From: Lactarius indigo
Lineage: Eukaryota > Basidiomycota > Agaricomycetes > Russulales > Russulaceae
Length of the DNA: 43,806 nt
Assembly (NCBI GenBank): GCA_025766275.1
Contig: JAFKAC010000256.1
Location: 1 to 43,806 of the forward strand
Direction of reading: 5' to 3'
Positions 19,657 through 32,366 of this stretch are shown here, one piece after another. The stretch's first letter is position 1, and every line of letters begins with the position of its first letter. Both the position numbers and the translations under genes were made by a program. A model generated the notes under the pieces. The model was not told the DNA's origin. It was given only the letters and a program-made list of their open reading frames with translations, and made no database searches.

Positions 19657-20162
19657 ATTTTTATTTTATTTTATTATTATTATTTTTCCCATTCGTTTGG
19701 CAATTGCTATCCGCGTGATCGATTCAATATTCTTCCTGTCAAAGCTGTACTTGGGTACTTGTACCTCGCCCAGGTTTCTTACAGCCGTGATTGGGCATAT
19801 ACAGCACCACTGCATACGGTTCCGTTCTTTTCACTCGGACTGTTCCCGGCGACATTGCTCTCCCTTTACCTTAGGCTTTGGACGTCCACGATAGCGTTAC
19901 ACACTACTGCATATGCCGACCGATAAATACACCCTTAGATTACGCTAACCACTTCTTCCGAGTCTTAATTGCATGCTACCCAATGCACGAATGCGGGTTA
20001 TTAAACATAAAGGCTTCAAGGTGAGATTTGATGAGAGAGTAGACACTTGCAGATGCATTCGGTACCACGTCGGCACATCCGCGGGGTACCCATTACCGTA
20101 AGAGGTTTACTGGCTGCGCCGCATCAGCTACCTCATCGGGCGAAAAAAAGGCCCACTGTTTG
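19657..20162. promoter_or_regulatory. Divergent intergenic promoter region
   Basis: About 500 bases separate the start of the ankyrin-FYVE-RING gene (minus) from the aminotransferase start (plus). A T-rich stretch (TATTTTATTTTATTATTATTATTTTTCCC) lies next to the ankyrin gene start. No specific factor site can be assigned and no gene was seen. Confidence 0.4.
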
Positions 20163-21986
20163 ATGCTTACCGTCCTTTGGGCAACGACCAAGAAATCTCT
20201 CAGACGACCTCTCACCACCCTCTATTCACAGATGTCCCAGACCCGGAACGAATCCACGAACGGACCGCAGGACGGTGCTCGCCGTCAACCTGTCTCGATA
20301 CCACACTCGTCTCGTCTCCTCGAAGGACGTGCATTGGCACAGGATGTATGGTCCATCTTCAAGTATGTCCGACTCTTCTCTCCCTCGATTCGATGGGATT
20401 TGAGCTTTGACGCTGTGTAGTGCCGCCAATCTGCCCTCAGATTGCCTTAACCTCGGTCAAGGGTATATGAACTTTGCACCTCCTAAATGGATCACCGACG
20501 CCGCAACGGAAGCCTTAAATACCGTGGGAGCAAACCATTACTCTCATCCCAAAGGGCGCCCGCGTTTGCGCCAAGCAATCAAGCAATTCTATGGATCTCA
20601 GTTCAACAGGGACCTCGATGTTGAGTCAGAGATCCTCGTCACTAGCGGGGCTAATGAAGGCAGGCGGCTATTTGGTACTTCTTAAGCCATCGACCGTTGA
20701 TCCGTCATAACGAGCAGGACAATACTCTGTGTTTGTGGCGTTTTTGGAGCACGGAGACGAAGTCATTATGTTTGAGCCCTTCTTCGACCAGTATCTGCCG
20801 TCCGTTACATTCAACGGTGGAAAGCCCGTATACGTTCCCCTGCATCCGCCTTCCCGCGACATCACAAAGCCAACTAGCAATGATTGGACTATCGATTTCG
20901 ACGAACTGAGGTCAGCTCTCGTCTATTGCGCCTGAGACCTCACGTTAGAACATGGTTCTCAGAGCCGCTGTCACACCTCGCACCAAGATAATTATCGTTA
21001 ACACGCCTCACAACCCTGTGGGGAAAGTTTTTACTCGCGTTGAATTGGAGAAAATAGCCGCACTCGCAGAGGAGTTCAATCTCCTCGTCATGGCGGACGA
21101 AGTGGTGCGCCCAAGCCGTCCCTAGCGTTGTGCCTTCCTACTAATCGATTCTATGACCAGTACGATTGCCTCGTCTTTGACAACAAAGAACACGTTCGTA
21201 TCGCTACATTGCCTGGAATGTGGGAGCGCACCGTCACTGTTGGATCTGCTGGGAGTGAGTACCTTTCTTTCTCTCTCTCTGCTCTTTCTTATTCTGCGTC
21301 CGTCTAGAGTCCTTCGCTGCCACTGGATGGAGAGTCGGCTGGCTGATCGGGCCCGCATCCATTATATCGCCGACTTTGGCGGCCACCACTCGGATCGTAT
21401 TCTGTTCAAACTCCCCTCTTCAAGAAGCCGCCGCTGCAGGACTTGAGCAGGCGGCGGGACACCGATTCTTTGAGAATCAACTGAAGGAGTACCAAGAAAG
21501 GCGCGACATCTTTGTTGATGCCCTCGACAAACTCGGAGTGACCTACACACTTCCGGAGGGAACTTATTTCGTTCTAATGGTCCTCTTTATTCCTCTTTCA
21601 TTACGTCAAAATTTTATCCCTTTTGTAGGACTCGTCCAATGTTAAATTCCCCGACGATTACCCCTTCCCGAAAAGTGTGTTAGGGAGAGGTCGCGACTTC
21701 AGGTATGCGTTCGTACCTTGGCCCCGTTTAAAAAGATGCTGACCCACCGACAGGGCGTGCTGGTTTATTGCGATGGAGATTGGAGTTTCTTCAATTCCGG
21801 TCAGCGAGGTACGCACTGACAATTTGCTTGCATGACTGCACTGGTTCACGACGTTTGAACTAGTTCTACTGCGAAGAACACATGTCCCTGGGGGAGAATT
21901 ACATCCGTTTTTCATTCTGCAAGGATTTGGAAACGTTGAAGGCAGCCACGGTGCGGCTGCAGAACCTCAAGAAGTACTTGGCATAG
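20163..21986 (+). CDS. BNA3: Kynurenine aminotransferase (class I/II PLP aminotransferase)
   Basis: Transfers the amino group of kynurenine to a 2-oxoacid, giving kynurenate. Family features in order: CLNLGQGYMNF near the N-terminus; NHYSHPKGRPRLRQAI; TSGANEG; GDEVIMFEPFFDQY; NTPHNPVGKVF; MADEVYDCLVF; the PLP-lysine motif GSAGKSFAATGWRVGW; and a C-terminal GENYIRFSFCKD. About nine exons join cleanly and end in KKYLA-stop. The ATG at 20163 gives a basic, acid-free leader (TVLWATTKKSLRRPLTT) that could target mitochondria; a second ATG lies about 23 codons downstream at MSQTRNES, so both forms are possible. The intron 20660-20717 uses a GC donor (GCAGGC), needed to join SGANEG to QYSVFVAFLE. 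Confidence 0.93.
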
Positions 21987-22072
21987 ATGTAGAAAAACGA
22001 AAGAAGTTGTTTCCCATAGAATAATGTACAAGTCAGAATCCCAAATGTTCTAGAGAAGTCAAGGGTGCAGTT

Positions 22073-25000
22073 CTAGCGTGATTGAGTAGGCGTGTCAATG
22101 ATGGCTACTCCATCTCGGTGACCTTGACCTTCAATCAACTCCTCCAATTCGTCCACGACCCGTGAAAGGCGCTCGTCTCGAGTTCCTTTGCAGTCGTAAT
22201 AGGTGGGATTAGACACGATACGTTGGGCCAGGAAAGTCAAAGATAACGCTTGAACACCTTCATGCTTGCTGCTAATATGTCCGCGGCTCCGGTGGTGCTT
22301 GTACCACTGTCGCAGTTGATCTGAGCGAAGGAGCTGAGACTCTAGCGGAAGTCCGCCCTCCAGGAATCGCATGTAAGTGTCTTTATCCTCCGCCTGGCAA
22401 AATAGATGGAAATGGCCCATGTCCCCGTGACGTACTGCGCGACCTTGCATATGGACGAGCTCTTCTAAAGTGTAGTCACGAAGCTGACGCCTCGCACCGT
22501 CCTCGTGGATGGAAATATACTGCGTGCCCATTACGACCACCGCCGCTGCACGGACGGGGAGCGTCCAGCATGCTTCTCTGGCCACGACTAGCACCTGGAT
22601 AATGCCCCCCGTGTACAGCTCCATAATCGTCGCGTGGTCCTGTTTATGCATGCCAAGGTGCAAAATGCCTACGCCATTCGAAAGGAGGTTGGACATGCCA
22701 GGATCTTGCAGCCTGTGGAAGTACGACTGGAGGAACTCCGGGGATACACTGGGTGACAGGTATCCGGCCCCTGCGCCGGTTTCGAGGGTACAGTTGACGA
22801 TGAGATCCAGTGCGACGGAAGAGCACTGGGTCCGAGAGGGTACGAACACGATCGCGGGATTGAGGCGAATGGAAAGGATGGCAGTCGAGGCGGGCCTGGC
22901 CATGGCTTTGAATAAAGCGGCCGAGTGCGGGATCGCGAACGTGTGCACGGCCACGTTCAGCGACTGATCCCGGTCACTGGGTCGGAAGCTGTGGAAGGCG
23001 GACGGCGCTACGTCTAGCCACGTAGCCAGGTCCCCCGATTCATTTAACGACGCCGAGAACCCAACGACACGTGTTGGCTGAGTTCGGATGACGCGGAGAA
23101 GAGACGATATGGCAAGTTCATAATATGGATCTAGTTGCTCAAGGTTCTCGAGAACGACCAACTGCAGTCCGGGGTAGGAATGTGCCAAGTCCTTCTCCTC
23201 GGAGAGCGCGGCGACAAGATGAGAGGAAGTCGTTAAACGTATCTCCTTGCTTCTCGCAGGTGCAAGCGTACCCGAACCAGTAACAAACTTCATGGAAAAA
23301 CCCATCACCGGCGGTACCCCACGCAAGTCCGACATCCACTCCGTGACGATACTGTGCCGCGGAGCGATAACAAGGACATATCCCTGACTCGGAATTCGGG
23401 CCAACGTCTCGCTATCAAACAGTTCAGTGATCTCGTTAAAAATGAGAACATCTTTTTCTCACCATGTTAAGATGTGGCCCAAGGTGGACTTACCGGAGCC
23501 AGTCGGCGCACAGAGAAGGGCGTTGCTTTGTGTATTCACTGTGCTCCAGAACGCCTGCGTCTGGATAGCATTTAAATTGCGTAGTTTCGCAGCGAATAGT
23601 TCCCTAAGAATATGGTTTTGCAGGACCGAGGGTGATAAGAAGGGGAGATCTAAACGTGGTGTATGACTATTGGATCGGGAGGGCATAACCAAATCGTCGA
23701 AAGGAACTTTGATTTCATCTTCGGAACCCATCCACCTTTCGGAAACAACACGTATGGTCACGAAAGGTGGGATCTGTCCTTCTGGGACGGAAATTACAAA
23801 CGCCACATCCAATCTGTCCGTGGATTGTCGGAGAAGCAGATACGAAAGTTGTAGAATCACTTTTTCTTCATGGTCTTCGATCCAAAGCCAGAACGGCTCG
23901 ACAGATCCGTGCCGGGAAGTCCACGAGAAGGTACTACGCACGTGCGTGTCAATTCTGAGAACATCAGGGCCGAGAGGGCGCAGAGAATGAGAGACTTGGA
24001 CTGCGGGAAGTTGTTTTGCAGCGTCCAGGATAGCTTGTCCGTGAATAGGATTGAGATGAACTAACTTCCCAATCTCGGTTGCTGACATCCGCACTAATTC
24101 GGATGCCGAGTAATCGTCGGCCCATTGCTCGAGCCCATAGTATACATCTGGCTTCAGGTTGAACTGCTTAAGCGGCTGGTCGAAAGGCCACAGGCGCTTC
24201 TCAATGGCCTTGCTGACCCCCATCAGCACGGCGCTCGTGTTGGCCCACTTTTTGCTGATGGCGATTTCAAGAAGGGCTCGAACGATGCGTCCAGCATTCT
24301 GAGCGACATATTGCATATCTGACACCAGGGCAAAGTCTTCCACGACAGCCCACGAGATATAACCTTGGAGAAGTACATTGACCTTGCCTTCACGTGTAAA
24401 TAACGCTTCCGACTCGTCATTGGCCTTTTCTTGCTTGTTCCGGGAGGCTTCTCCACTAATGCGAACCTTGCCTGAGCTATTTTCGAATGCGTTCTGACAG
24501 TGAGGTGTCAGACAGCTCGAGAGTTCACGCCTAGCGCGATCTCCCTACGAACCTTCACATTGCATGGAGCTATTTCAAGAAGTTGCGTAAGCTCCTTCGT
24601 CTCGTTCTCCCGAACTTGGATTTGATCAAACTACGATCGTTAGGCGATCATTTCTTAGATTTCGATCAGAGTCGCCTACCTCGGTGCTGAGACTAACCAT
24701 GGACAGCACGTCTGCCTCTGTCATGCGTGTCCGGAGTTCCCGATTGAAAATTTCGATGGACTTGTGATGGATGTAGTACTTCGCCGCAAGTCGGCCGAGA
24801 TCGTTGATAGTAAATGAACTACTATCTTCGTCGAAATTAATCATTTTAGCTTCTACAAGGCTGCGTGCAGCTGCGCGAACCAGCTCATGTCGCTTGCGGT
24901 CTAACGTTCGGTCGTACTTTACGTCGTCATAGGAAACCCCTTCTTGTTTTTCAGACATTGTGGAGAGGAGTCTCGGAGGGGAAACTCACCATATAATGTA

Positions 25001-28000
25001 GGAGTCTTTTGCATCCGAACGAAGAGATAGGTGTATCCTAGCCATCGGACGGCGTCGTGAACTGTCGTCACGGTGCCGAGAGAAATTTCGGCATTCATGG
25101 CGTCGATCATACCTTTGACGAACCTGGAGGAGAGGATATCAGTTACCGTTTCGCCACACGACGATGTGCATACTGCGACTCGATGGGGATCTGCGCACGC
25201 CGTGAGTTGAGAACAAGCGGAGATAGAGTACAGTACGCTACCTGAGAAGTGACTGCATCCAAATAATGCTGTAACTTGTCTTCGGTAGTACATATGTAAC
25301 CCTCCCCACTGGTTTCAAAACCTGGCCGCCCGGCTCGCCCGAATACTTGGAGGACATCAAGGACGGACAGATCCACAAACGAGCCTTTAGAACTATCGTA
25401 TACTTGAGTGCCTTTGATGACAACTAAGTGTGCACGAGAGAAGTGAGCTAGAGCCATATTTACAGGCGAAAGTGCTAACCCGCGTGGGCCGGTAGATTGA
25501 CTCCCCATGCAAGCGTCGCAGTGCAGCACAAAACCTAGCACAAATCAGAGGGCGCGAAAAACGGAACAGGTAGCAAATACCTTGATAGCTCTAGCACTGA
25601 ACATCCTTTCCATCATAGTTCTATCCGAACGTAGCATTCCAGCGTGATGAATCCCGAAGCCTTCATCGAATAATTGTTTCATTTCTTTGTTCCGAGATTT
25701 GCCAATCTCACGGCGGAAGTGACCGAAGTTGGGATGCTCCTCACAACTGAACTCATGCAAGACACTATCCTTAGAGGCGGCCTCCCGAAGGGCTAAAGCG
25801 GCTTTTACTGTTTCCTTCCTCGCATGGACGAACACCATAACCTGGTGTCCCTCCCGAACCAGCTCAGAAACCTTCTCGTAAGTCACGAGATCTAAGTTCA
25901 TCCGTGACTGGGGGCTTCCGGGCTTTCCTTTGACTGCGATAAAGCGCTGTTCGAGTGGAACCGGTCTAAACGACGAATCGAAGAAGAACAACCCGGTTTG
26001 TCGTGAAACACTAATGCCAGGTGAGCCTTGCGATGCTAGCCATGCACGTGGACCCAAACCTTAGAAAATCAGCAACATCGACGTAATTTGGGAGGGTGGC
26101 GCTCAAGCCAACAATGCGGATGACAGATTGACTCGACTCAACCTGATCGGGGTATAAAAAAGTCAGGAAAACGCTTGGAATTCTGGGCGATAATGTACTT
26201 GACGTAAAGTTCGAGCAACAATCGTCTCTATGACTGCACCACGTTCTTCGTTTAGGAGGTGAACCTCGTCTATGATCAAAAGCTTCAGTTTCTGTATCGG
26301 CCAATCACATCAAGATCCTTCCTCCGCGGAGAGAGTTACGCATACCGATGCGATCTCCCCTTCACCGGTGGGTTTTCTAGTGACAACATCCCACTTCTCT
26401 GGTGTGGTCACAATGACTTGTGTCTCTGCGATCTCGGCCTTTGTTAATTGCATATCACCGGTGAGCTCCCGGACACGGATCGAAAGCCATTGGAGCCGCT
26501 TGGAGAATTTCCTCACGATCTCTGCGGCCAATGCCTTCATAGGAGCACTGGACCAACTCCAGCGATTAATTTCTACCCATATCCAAGACTTGAACACTTA
26601 CACATAAATGATCTTGAAATCGTCTCTTCGGATGGAAGCAGGAAGCGGATTGGAGCGGCTGCGATGCTGGTCCAGCACACGAAGTATTGTCAACATAGCC
26701 ACGTCAGTTTTACCCTAGTCAGGACATGGGGTTAAAAGATCATAGAGCATGCCACCACGACGATAGGTAGACGCACTGCGCCAGTAGGAGCTAGAGGAAC
26801 CGACGTCAAAGCTCACAAACAGCCAGATAGATGGTGTCATTATTCACCACACACTAGCATGTTCTCGTTCGAACGGTAGGCAGTGGGATAGATAATGGAT
26901 TGCATCCTATTCAATGAGGAGTAACCCTATGTGTACACTCAGTGAATTTGAAAAACCACATGAATGGGCGAAACATACGGGGAACGACTGTTTGGCGAGA
27001 TCATCAAGTTCGCCCACGGAGATGAGTCTTTCCGAGGCGCGTGGGGGATCTTCTTTGCAGGAGGAATGATGACCTCTTCGTAGTACTAAATTTTGTTAGG
27101 CACAGTACGCGGACAACTTGGTAGATTATTTACGCCTTCAGTGTGTCGGGTAGTGCCTACTGGAAGGGTGAACTTTTGACCGGATTGCGAGAGTATATTT
27201 CCCCCAGAAGCCGAGGAACTGTACACATGTGGTAAAACTTCTGGGGGATCTGTCTGCTAGAGTAGACGATATGAAGCAGCGTAAGGCAGGGAGGGAAGAA
27301 TTACGAAACCGTTGGTCCCACAAATAACGGTCGCTCCGCATTGCGCTGGAATGCCTCTTCCATCCGTCTTTTCGCATCGGTCTGTGTAAAACCGGTTCCA
27401 CTATCTGATAAGATAACAGGCTCGTTCACCACCTTTCAAGAAAGTAAGGTTAATTACCACGTCCGCCCGTAGCCGCATCAAGAGGTCCCTTCAAAGCTCC
27501 TTCTAGCTTGTTAATATATCAATTGTCGATTTCTGGCGGAATGCAAAGTTGGTCTCACCTCCGCCGCGACTAACGACCTATTCTCGAGAATCTCGACGAT
27601 CATGTCCAGTTCGTCATAACCCATCATATCAGACAATTCCTCGGAAATTGCCTCATTCGAGGCGGAAGATGCGAGGACCGCATGTAAAGGAGACGCAATG
27701 GCTTGCAATTTCCGATCTCTATTACCAGCAGGGTGGAATCGATCACTCCACGCAATTAATGTACACGTACGAAAGTAGTCTGTAAATCAACTTGTCGCGC
27801 AATGCTGTATTGTGCGAGCGATATAAATCAAGGACCGACTCCTGATATGAGGCGTCCGCAACTTCGGGTAGCTCGGACGCAACCTCGTCACTGTCTTTAA
27901 ACGACCGGTATCAGTTCTGTGGAGAGATACGGAGAGTGGACTCGAGACCTCTATCTGGGACTTTGAGACTGCAGCAGACCAGTTGCGCCAGGATCAGTTC

Positions 28001-28127
28001 TTGATATGCACTTTGCACGCCAAGCAAACAGCCAGACGCACGATGTCCAACGATCCAGGACGCGATCGCCCGAATGATCCTGAGACGAACCCATCAAGAA
28101 CTCCACATGTTCGAGAAAACTTGTCAT
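22073..28127 (-). CDS. SLH1: Slh1/ASCC3-like double-cassette RNA helicase, C-terminally short
   Basis: Ski2/Brr2-class helicase of the ribosome-quality-control type. The N-terminus reads [19 protein letters not shown], then [20 protein letters not shown]. Cassette 1 has [77 protein letters not shown] and [10 protein letters not shown], followed by a Sec63-type segment. Cassette 2 has APTGSGKST, a degenerate box 2 ([10 protein letters not shown] instead of DExH), [19 protein letters not shown] and QGRAVR. The reading stops at 22073 soon after [15 protein letters not shown], so most of the second Sec63 domain expected in the family is missing. More than 15 introns fit. The P-loop of cassette 1 is split by a 14-nt exon (26777-26790). 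A one-base frame slip near 28015-28024, within WLFA..AYQELI, breaks the N-terminal frame. Confidence 0.88.
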
Positions 28128-28321
28128 CTTTGATGGCTGAGCACACTGGTCGGAGTCAACGTTCAATTGGCTTAAATCTGGATGTATGCGCAGCGCAGGG
28201 CGAATTGGTTCAGGTCAGGTGACGTGGTGTGACGAGTGGGAGTGGCTCAGGCTTCCACCGCCACCAAGTACCACAGCAGCAAACGCACTACTTCGCCCGC
28301 CCCTACAACACAAGGGACGCT
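28128..28321. promoter_or_regulatory. Divergent promoter, helicase and EMC3
   Basis: Only 194 bases separate the two divergent start codons, so the two housekeeping genes must share this region for both promoters. No specific site was recognised. Confidence 0.45.
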
Positions 28322-29389
28322 ATGGCGCCATCGTGAGTTTATATCGAGTCCTTGTGACCTGCAGGTTCGACGTAGTTTTTCCAGTGTGCCTCCTCTCTAT
28401 CTCGACCCCCAAATTCGGGACTGGGTTCTATTCCCAATCACCATAGTCATGGTTCGTTGCCCTTACTATCGCCGTATTTCTACCCACACGTATTGTTTCA
28501 GATACTCGTCGGAGTGTTGAGACACTATGTGGTCGTTCTTTTGCAGTCACCTCCGACAAAGCTCCCTAGGGCAGCTATCCGAGAACAGTGTGTATCCATA
28601 CCTGGTGGCGCGAATAGTTCTAACGCAAACCGTAGACGTGCACTCGTGCGCTCGAACGTCTTACGCGCGACATCTACAAACTCTCCCATACCCTTTTCTT
28701 TTTACCAGACCATCTCGCAGAACCTGTCCAAAGCATTTGCTGAGGGCACGTACCTGAAGGATGGTCCCCCAAAGCAAGGCGAAAATCCGGCGCCCCCAAA
28801 TCCTCTTTCGGACCCTGCAGCTATGGACGGAATGATGGCTGGAATGAGAACGCAGATGGTCATGATGGTGCCGCAGATGATCGTCATGGGGTGGATAAAC
28901 TTCTTCTTTGAGGGGTTCGTCGTGAGTACGTGGCATTTCCCACTGGACGCTTACTTGCGACAGCCACTGACCTATGGTGGTTGACAGTCAAGCTACCTTT
29001 TCCGCTGACTTTGGGTTTCAAATCTATGCTGCAACGTGGAGTCCAGACGGCCGACATGGATGTCCGTTGGGTGTCATCGTTGTCATGGTACTTCCTGAAC
29101 TTCTTCGGGCTAAACGGGTTGTATCGCATCATTCTTGGCGGAGATGAAGGTGGGTCTTAGGTGGCTGGCTTGACGTTTTCCTGGCTAATGTGTGGTTCTA
29201 GTGGGCGATGCAGCTCAGAATCTGGCTGCTAGCCCATTCGCCGTTGCTACCCCTCAGGCTGGACAACCTCAGGACTTCAACAAATTGCTCAAGGCGGAGC
29301 GTGACAACCTGGAGTTTTCAGAGGGGCTACACAAGTGGATAGGTGATGATGTTGAGATACGGATACTCAAAAAGTATGGTAGGCTGTGA
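28322..29389 (+). CDS. EMC3: ER membrane protein complex subunit 3
   Basis: This is a core subunit of the EMC insertase, which inserts tail-anchored and multi-pass proteins into the ER. The start ATG GCG CCA TC is followed by an intron and then VPPLYLDPQIRDWVLFPITIVM, the conserved first membrane segment. Later come LVGVLRHYVVVLL, SKAFAEGTYLKDG, MMAGMRTQMVMMVPQMIV, MGWINFFFEGFV, KLPFPLTLGFKSMLQRGV, VRWVSSLSWYFLNFFGLNG and a C-terminal LLKAERDNLEFSEGLH. Six exons are proposed. Five junctions are clean. The junction near 28921 and 28988 is one base short with the canonical GTGAGT donor, so either a base is missing or splicing is unusual. It is divergent to the helicase gene. Confidence 0.93.
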
Positions 29390-29612
29390 GGAGTAGGATT
29401 TGTTGAAATCTACTGCGATCTGACTGCGAGATCATGCGTGACTATTACATGGCAGACGATAGAAGTACAACAAAACAAGGATCAGAACGAAATGTAAGCT
29501 GGATACAGCGCGAGCACCAAGCGTCCAAAGTACGGGTGTAAGATATATCTCAGATAGTAATAATGGGGTATGACGCGCGGCGCTCTAAGGGAATAAGGGA
29601 AATGCTACCGGA

Positions 29613-30443
29613 CTACACAAGACCGTCGTAGAGCGAGAGTGCCTGCGATCGGGTGAGAACAAGGACAGGTATGAAAGACCGTGGGACGGAACGTACGTCC
29701 ATAACAGTAGGGTCCTGCTTACTGCATTCTACGAACTCGTTGTAAGTGATCTTGGCGTCCTTGTCCTTATTCATACTTCGGAATATCTTTTCTACCCGCT
29801 GCACAGCATAATCAGCGCATGTACCGGAGGCCGCGCAGTGAAATGAAGACCTTCTCTGGTGTTTCCTCGTTCTCGGGGAGCTTCAGCATCTGACCTGTCA
29901 TCTTGTAAATGGCTTGAACTATTTGGAGCATTTCTGGTAGGTTATAGTGCCATCTTTATTGATGTCATACAACTGGAAGGCCCCTGTGAGAGACGAAGTT
30001 AGTGTATGGGAATGGGCAAGTCAGATAAGGGCTCACATCGGAGCTTCTCTTCTAAACTGCCTCGGCTAGTGGCGCTGAGTGCGCAGATGAACTCCTTGAA
30101 ATCAATGTAGCCGTTCTTGTTCTCGTCAAATACGTCGAAGACGTAGTTGGCGAATTCGGCGGGATCCCCAAACGGGAAGAACTGTGTGTATATCTTGCCG
30201 AAATCCTTCTTGTCTAAACGACCTTCTGGGCAATCCATGATGAACCCCTGATACCTAGGCCGGTTGTCAATAAAGATGAATCGGGAAGAAGTTCAAAGGA
30301 TGGACCATTGCTGGAGTTCACGCTTGTCGACTGTGACAGAATAAGGAAACAGATGATAGAGAAAGAAGAAACGGCGGACAATACGTGTTCTTTTGAAGGT
30401 CGGATAATTGCTCCGGGGTGAGCTTGCTCTGGGACTTGCCCAT
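29613..30443 (-). CDS. FRQ1: Neuronal calcium sensor / frequenin (NCS-1, Frq1)
   Basis: Ca2+-binding regulator; fungal orthologues activate the phosphatidylinositol 4-kinase Pik1. The start [13 protein letters not shown] carries an N-myristoylation glycine. Then come [46 protein letters not shown] and the EF-hand loops [22 protein letters not shown] and [12 protein letters not shown]. The C-terminus reads [14 protein letters not shown]. About six exons join at good splice sites. The third EF-hand has a one-base slip at 29931-29940 (TACCAG then AAATG), where the family has T-Y-x-E-M-L; the rest downstream is intact, so a sequence error is likelier than decay. Confidence 0.92.
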
Positions 30444-30600
30444 GGATAGTCGTAGTTGCTTCTAAGTAACGCCGGCCCGGTAAGCCAGTCAGTGGTCACC
30501 GCGTGTGCGATCTCTCCTACATTTATTATCCGGAAGGCTCTCCCCCCCCTTTCCTCCTCCCCCCCCCCCCCCTCACATACACACACACTCTACGATCAAA

Positions 30601-32173
30601 ATGTGCTACATCTACGGCTCAGTTCAGGTCACCACCAGTGTCTGTCCGATGTGCAAGGTCTTCAAGCCTAGTGGTGCAAGGTATAATCACTTATCAACTC
30701 TCCTCCGTAGCCTCATCTCCCCCCTCAGATGTCCCCACAAGCACGATGTGTGCAAGAATAGCGCCCCTTCACCCACGCCACGACGTCGTGCACATGCGCA
30801 ACGCCGAAGGTATCTCAACATCCCCGATACGTATACCACTGCCACCATTTTGACCCATCTCGTGTGTCATAGTTCAAACCTTCAATGGATGCGGTTACTG
30901 CAAGGTACGCTTTGTCGATTACCTTGTCTAGTCAGCTCTCTCTTAGTGCTGGATGTACTAGTGGGCCCGCACCAACCCACCGCCAAAGCAAGCCGGATCT
31001 GCTAATCCTGGTTGGCCCGGGTGCTGTCGCAAACCGGAACCAGGCGAGAGTCGCTTGATTCCCCCAGCCGATTGGATTGCTGTGTCCACGGTCCATCACA
31101 TTCCCGTTCCGCCTGAAGTCAAGTTGTTACTGGAGAGCATCAATTCAGTGACGTCCAAAAGTGGCAGTTCCTTCGGGAATTCCTCTCCGCTCGGGAAGTC
31201 CACATTGGCCTCCATTCCGCCCCCGTCTCTCGATCGGAGAAGCAGCTCAGGCGCCGTCCCGTCTCGGTCATCCTCTGCCCCTTATGCCCCTCGCACACAG
31301 CCCCTCGCCATTCCCATAAAGTCACGTTCGACCGGCAGCCCAAAAGAGCCAGTCGTGTCACTCACCAGTGCCACTACCCGTACACCCCTTAGGGACAGTC
31401 CGCCCACTTCTAATTCGGCCTTGGTCGAGTTTGGGCCGACACATCACCGCAAAACCAGTGTCGATAATGCAGAGAAACGTGGCGACTCCCCGAACACCCC
31501 ATCTCCCCTCCGACGAAGCATTGAACTCGAGCGAGCGGAGTCTTCACGTGGCGCCCCCCGTCGCTCCTCGGTCTCAAAAGCCACCTCAGTATCACTAAAG
31601 TCACTTGTGGATCCACCCTCCGTTATTCGTCGTCGTGCTTCTATCACGGAGAGTCCATCACTTACCGGCCCGCAGCTTGCGTCCATTGGCCGCCTTGAAC
31701 GCCGAGAGACGATCTCCGCGGGCAGACCCAATACGAAGAAGTCGAGCCTTGACATCGATTTCAGCGTCCTCAGCATCTCGACGGGTTCCTCTAAGTCACC
31801 GATCAGCGCACACAGCGACAGCAGCGATTCAAGTTCCCAAAGTGGGAGTAGCGAGGGCACAATCACCTCAGACGGGGCATTCACCGACTACCTCTCAGAC
31901 GAATCAGATGCAGAGCTCCAAAAACAGGCCGAAGTCAGAGCTGCGCTACTCGCTCAAACACACGCCGAGGAACAGGAGTTCCGGGCTGCCCGACAGCAGC
32001 TTGCCAGCGTGGGCCTCCGCCCTCCCAAGTCATGGGGCACTGGAAATGGCAACAGTCAGGTGACCCCTCGCGCCCAGGGTACAGATCAGGTGTATGGAGT
32101 GCTGTCAACTCCCTCATTTCCAGCCCCTACCAGAGGTCAGGTGGATGCAGTCGGTGTGGGCCGAGCCCGATGA
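30601..32173 (+). CDS. Cys-rich N-terminus, Ser-rich low-complexity protein
   Basis: No named family. Exon 1 encodes MCYIYGSVQVTTSVCPMCKV, with Cys pairs that may bind zinc; later exons add CPHKHDVCKNSA and NGCGYCKWARTNPP, then the long exon ending at 32173 (PADWIAVSTVHHIPVPPEV followed by about 330 Ser/Thr/Pro-rich residues). The MCY... start with spaced Cys resembles many uncharacterised Agaricomycete proteins. Intron positions fit. The frame between CKNSA and RHDVVHMRNAEV needs one base fewer in the CCCC run at 30764-30767. The gene is divergent from the calcium sensor, 157 bases away. The disordered part includes acidic Ser clusters near the C-terminus (SDSSDSSSQSGSSEG). Confidence 0.75.
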
Positions 32174-32366
32174 GAGATTCTAGCCCGTTTGTGGGAACAC
32201 GTGTCAAAACCAACTCGCATTTCTTCTTCTCCATTCTCAATATACATCCGTCGCTGTGTTGTTGTAATTAGGGAATATTCAGTCGGGCCGTGATGTGCCG
32301 TGTAGCCTGAGTGACCAAGCGGACTGGCGCTGTCGTTACCTGGGCTCCTGCCCCGTTGTCCTTCAA

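Noticed and set aside
23100..23200. Loss of the DExH box as evidence of a helicase pseudogene
   Set aside because: The second cassette of Brr2/Slh1-class helicases is often catalytically degenerate; cassette 1 is intact.
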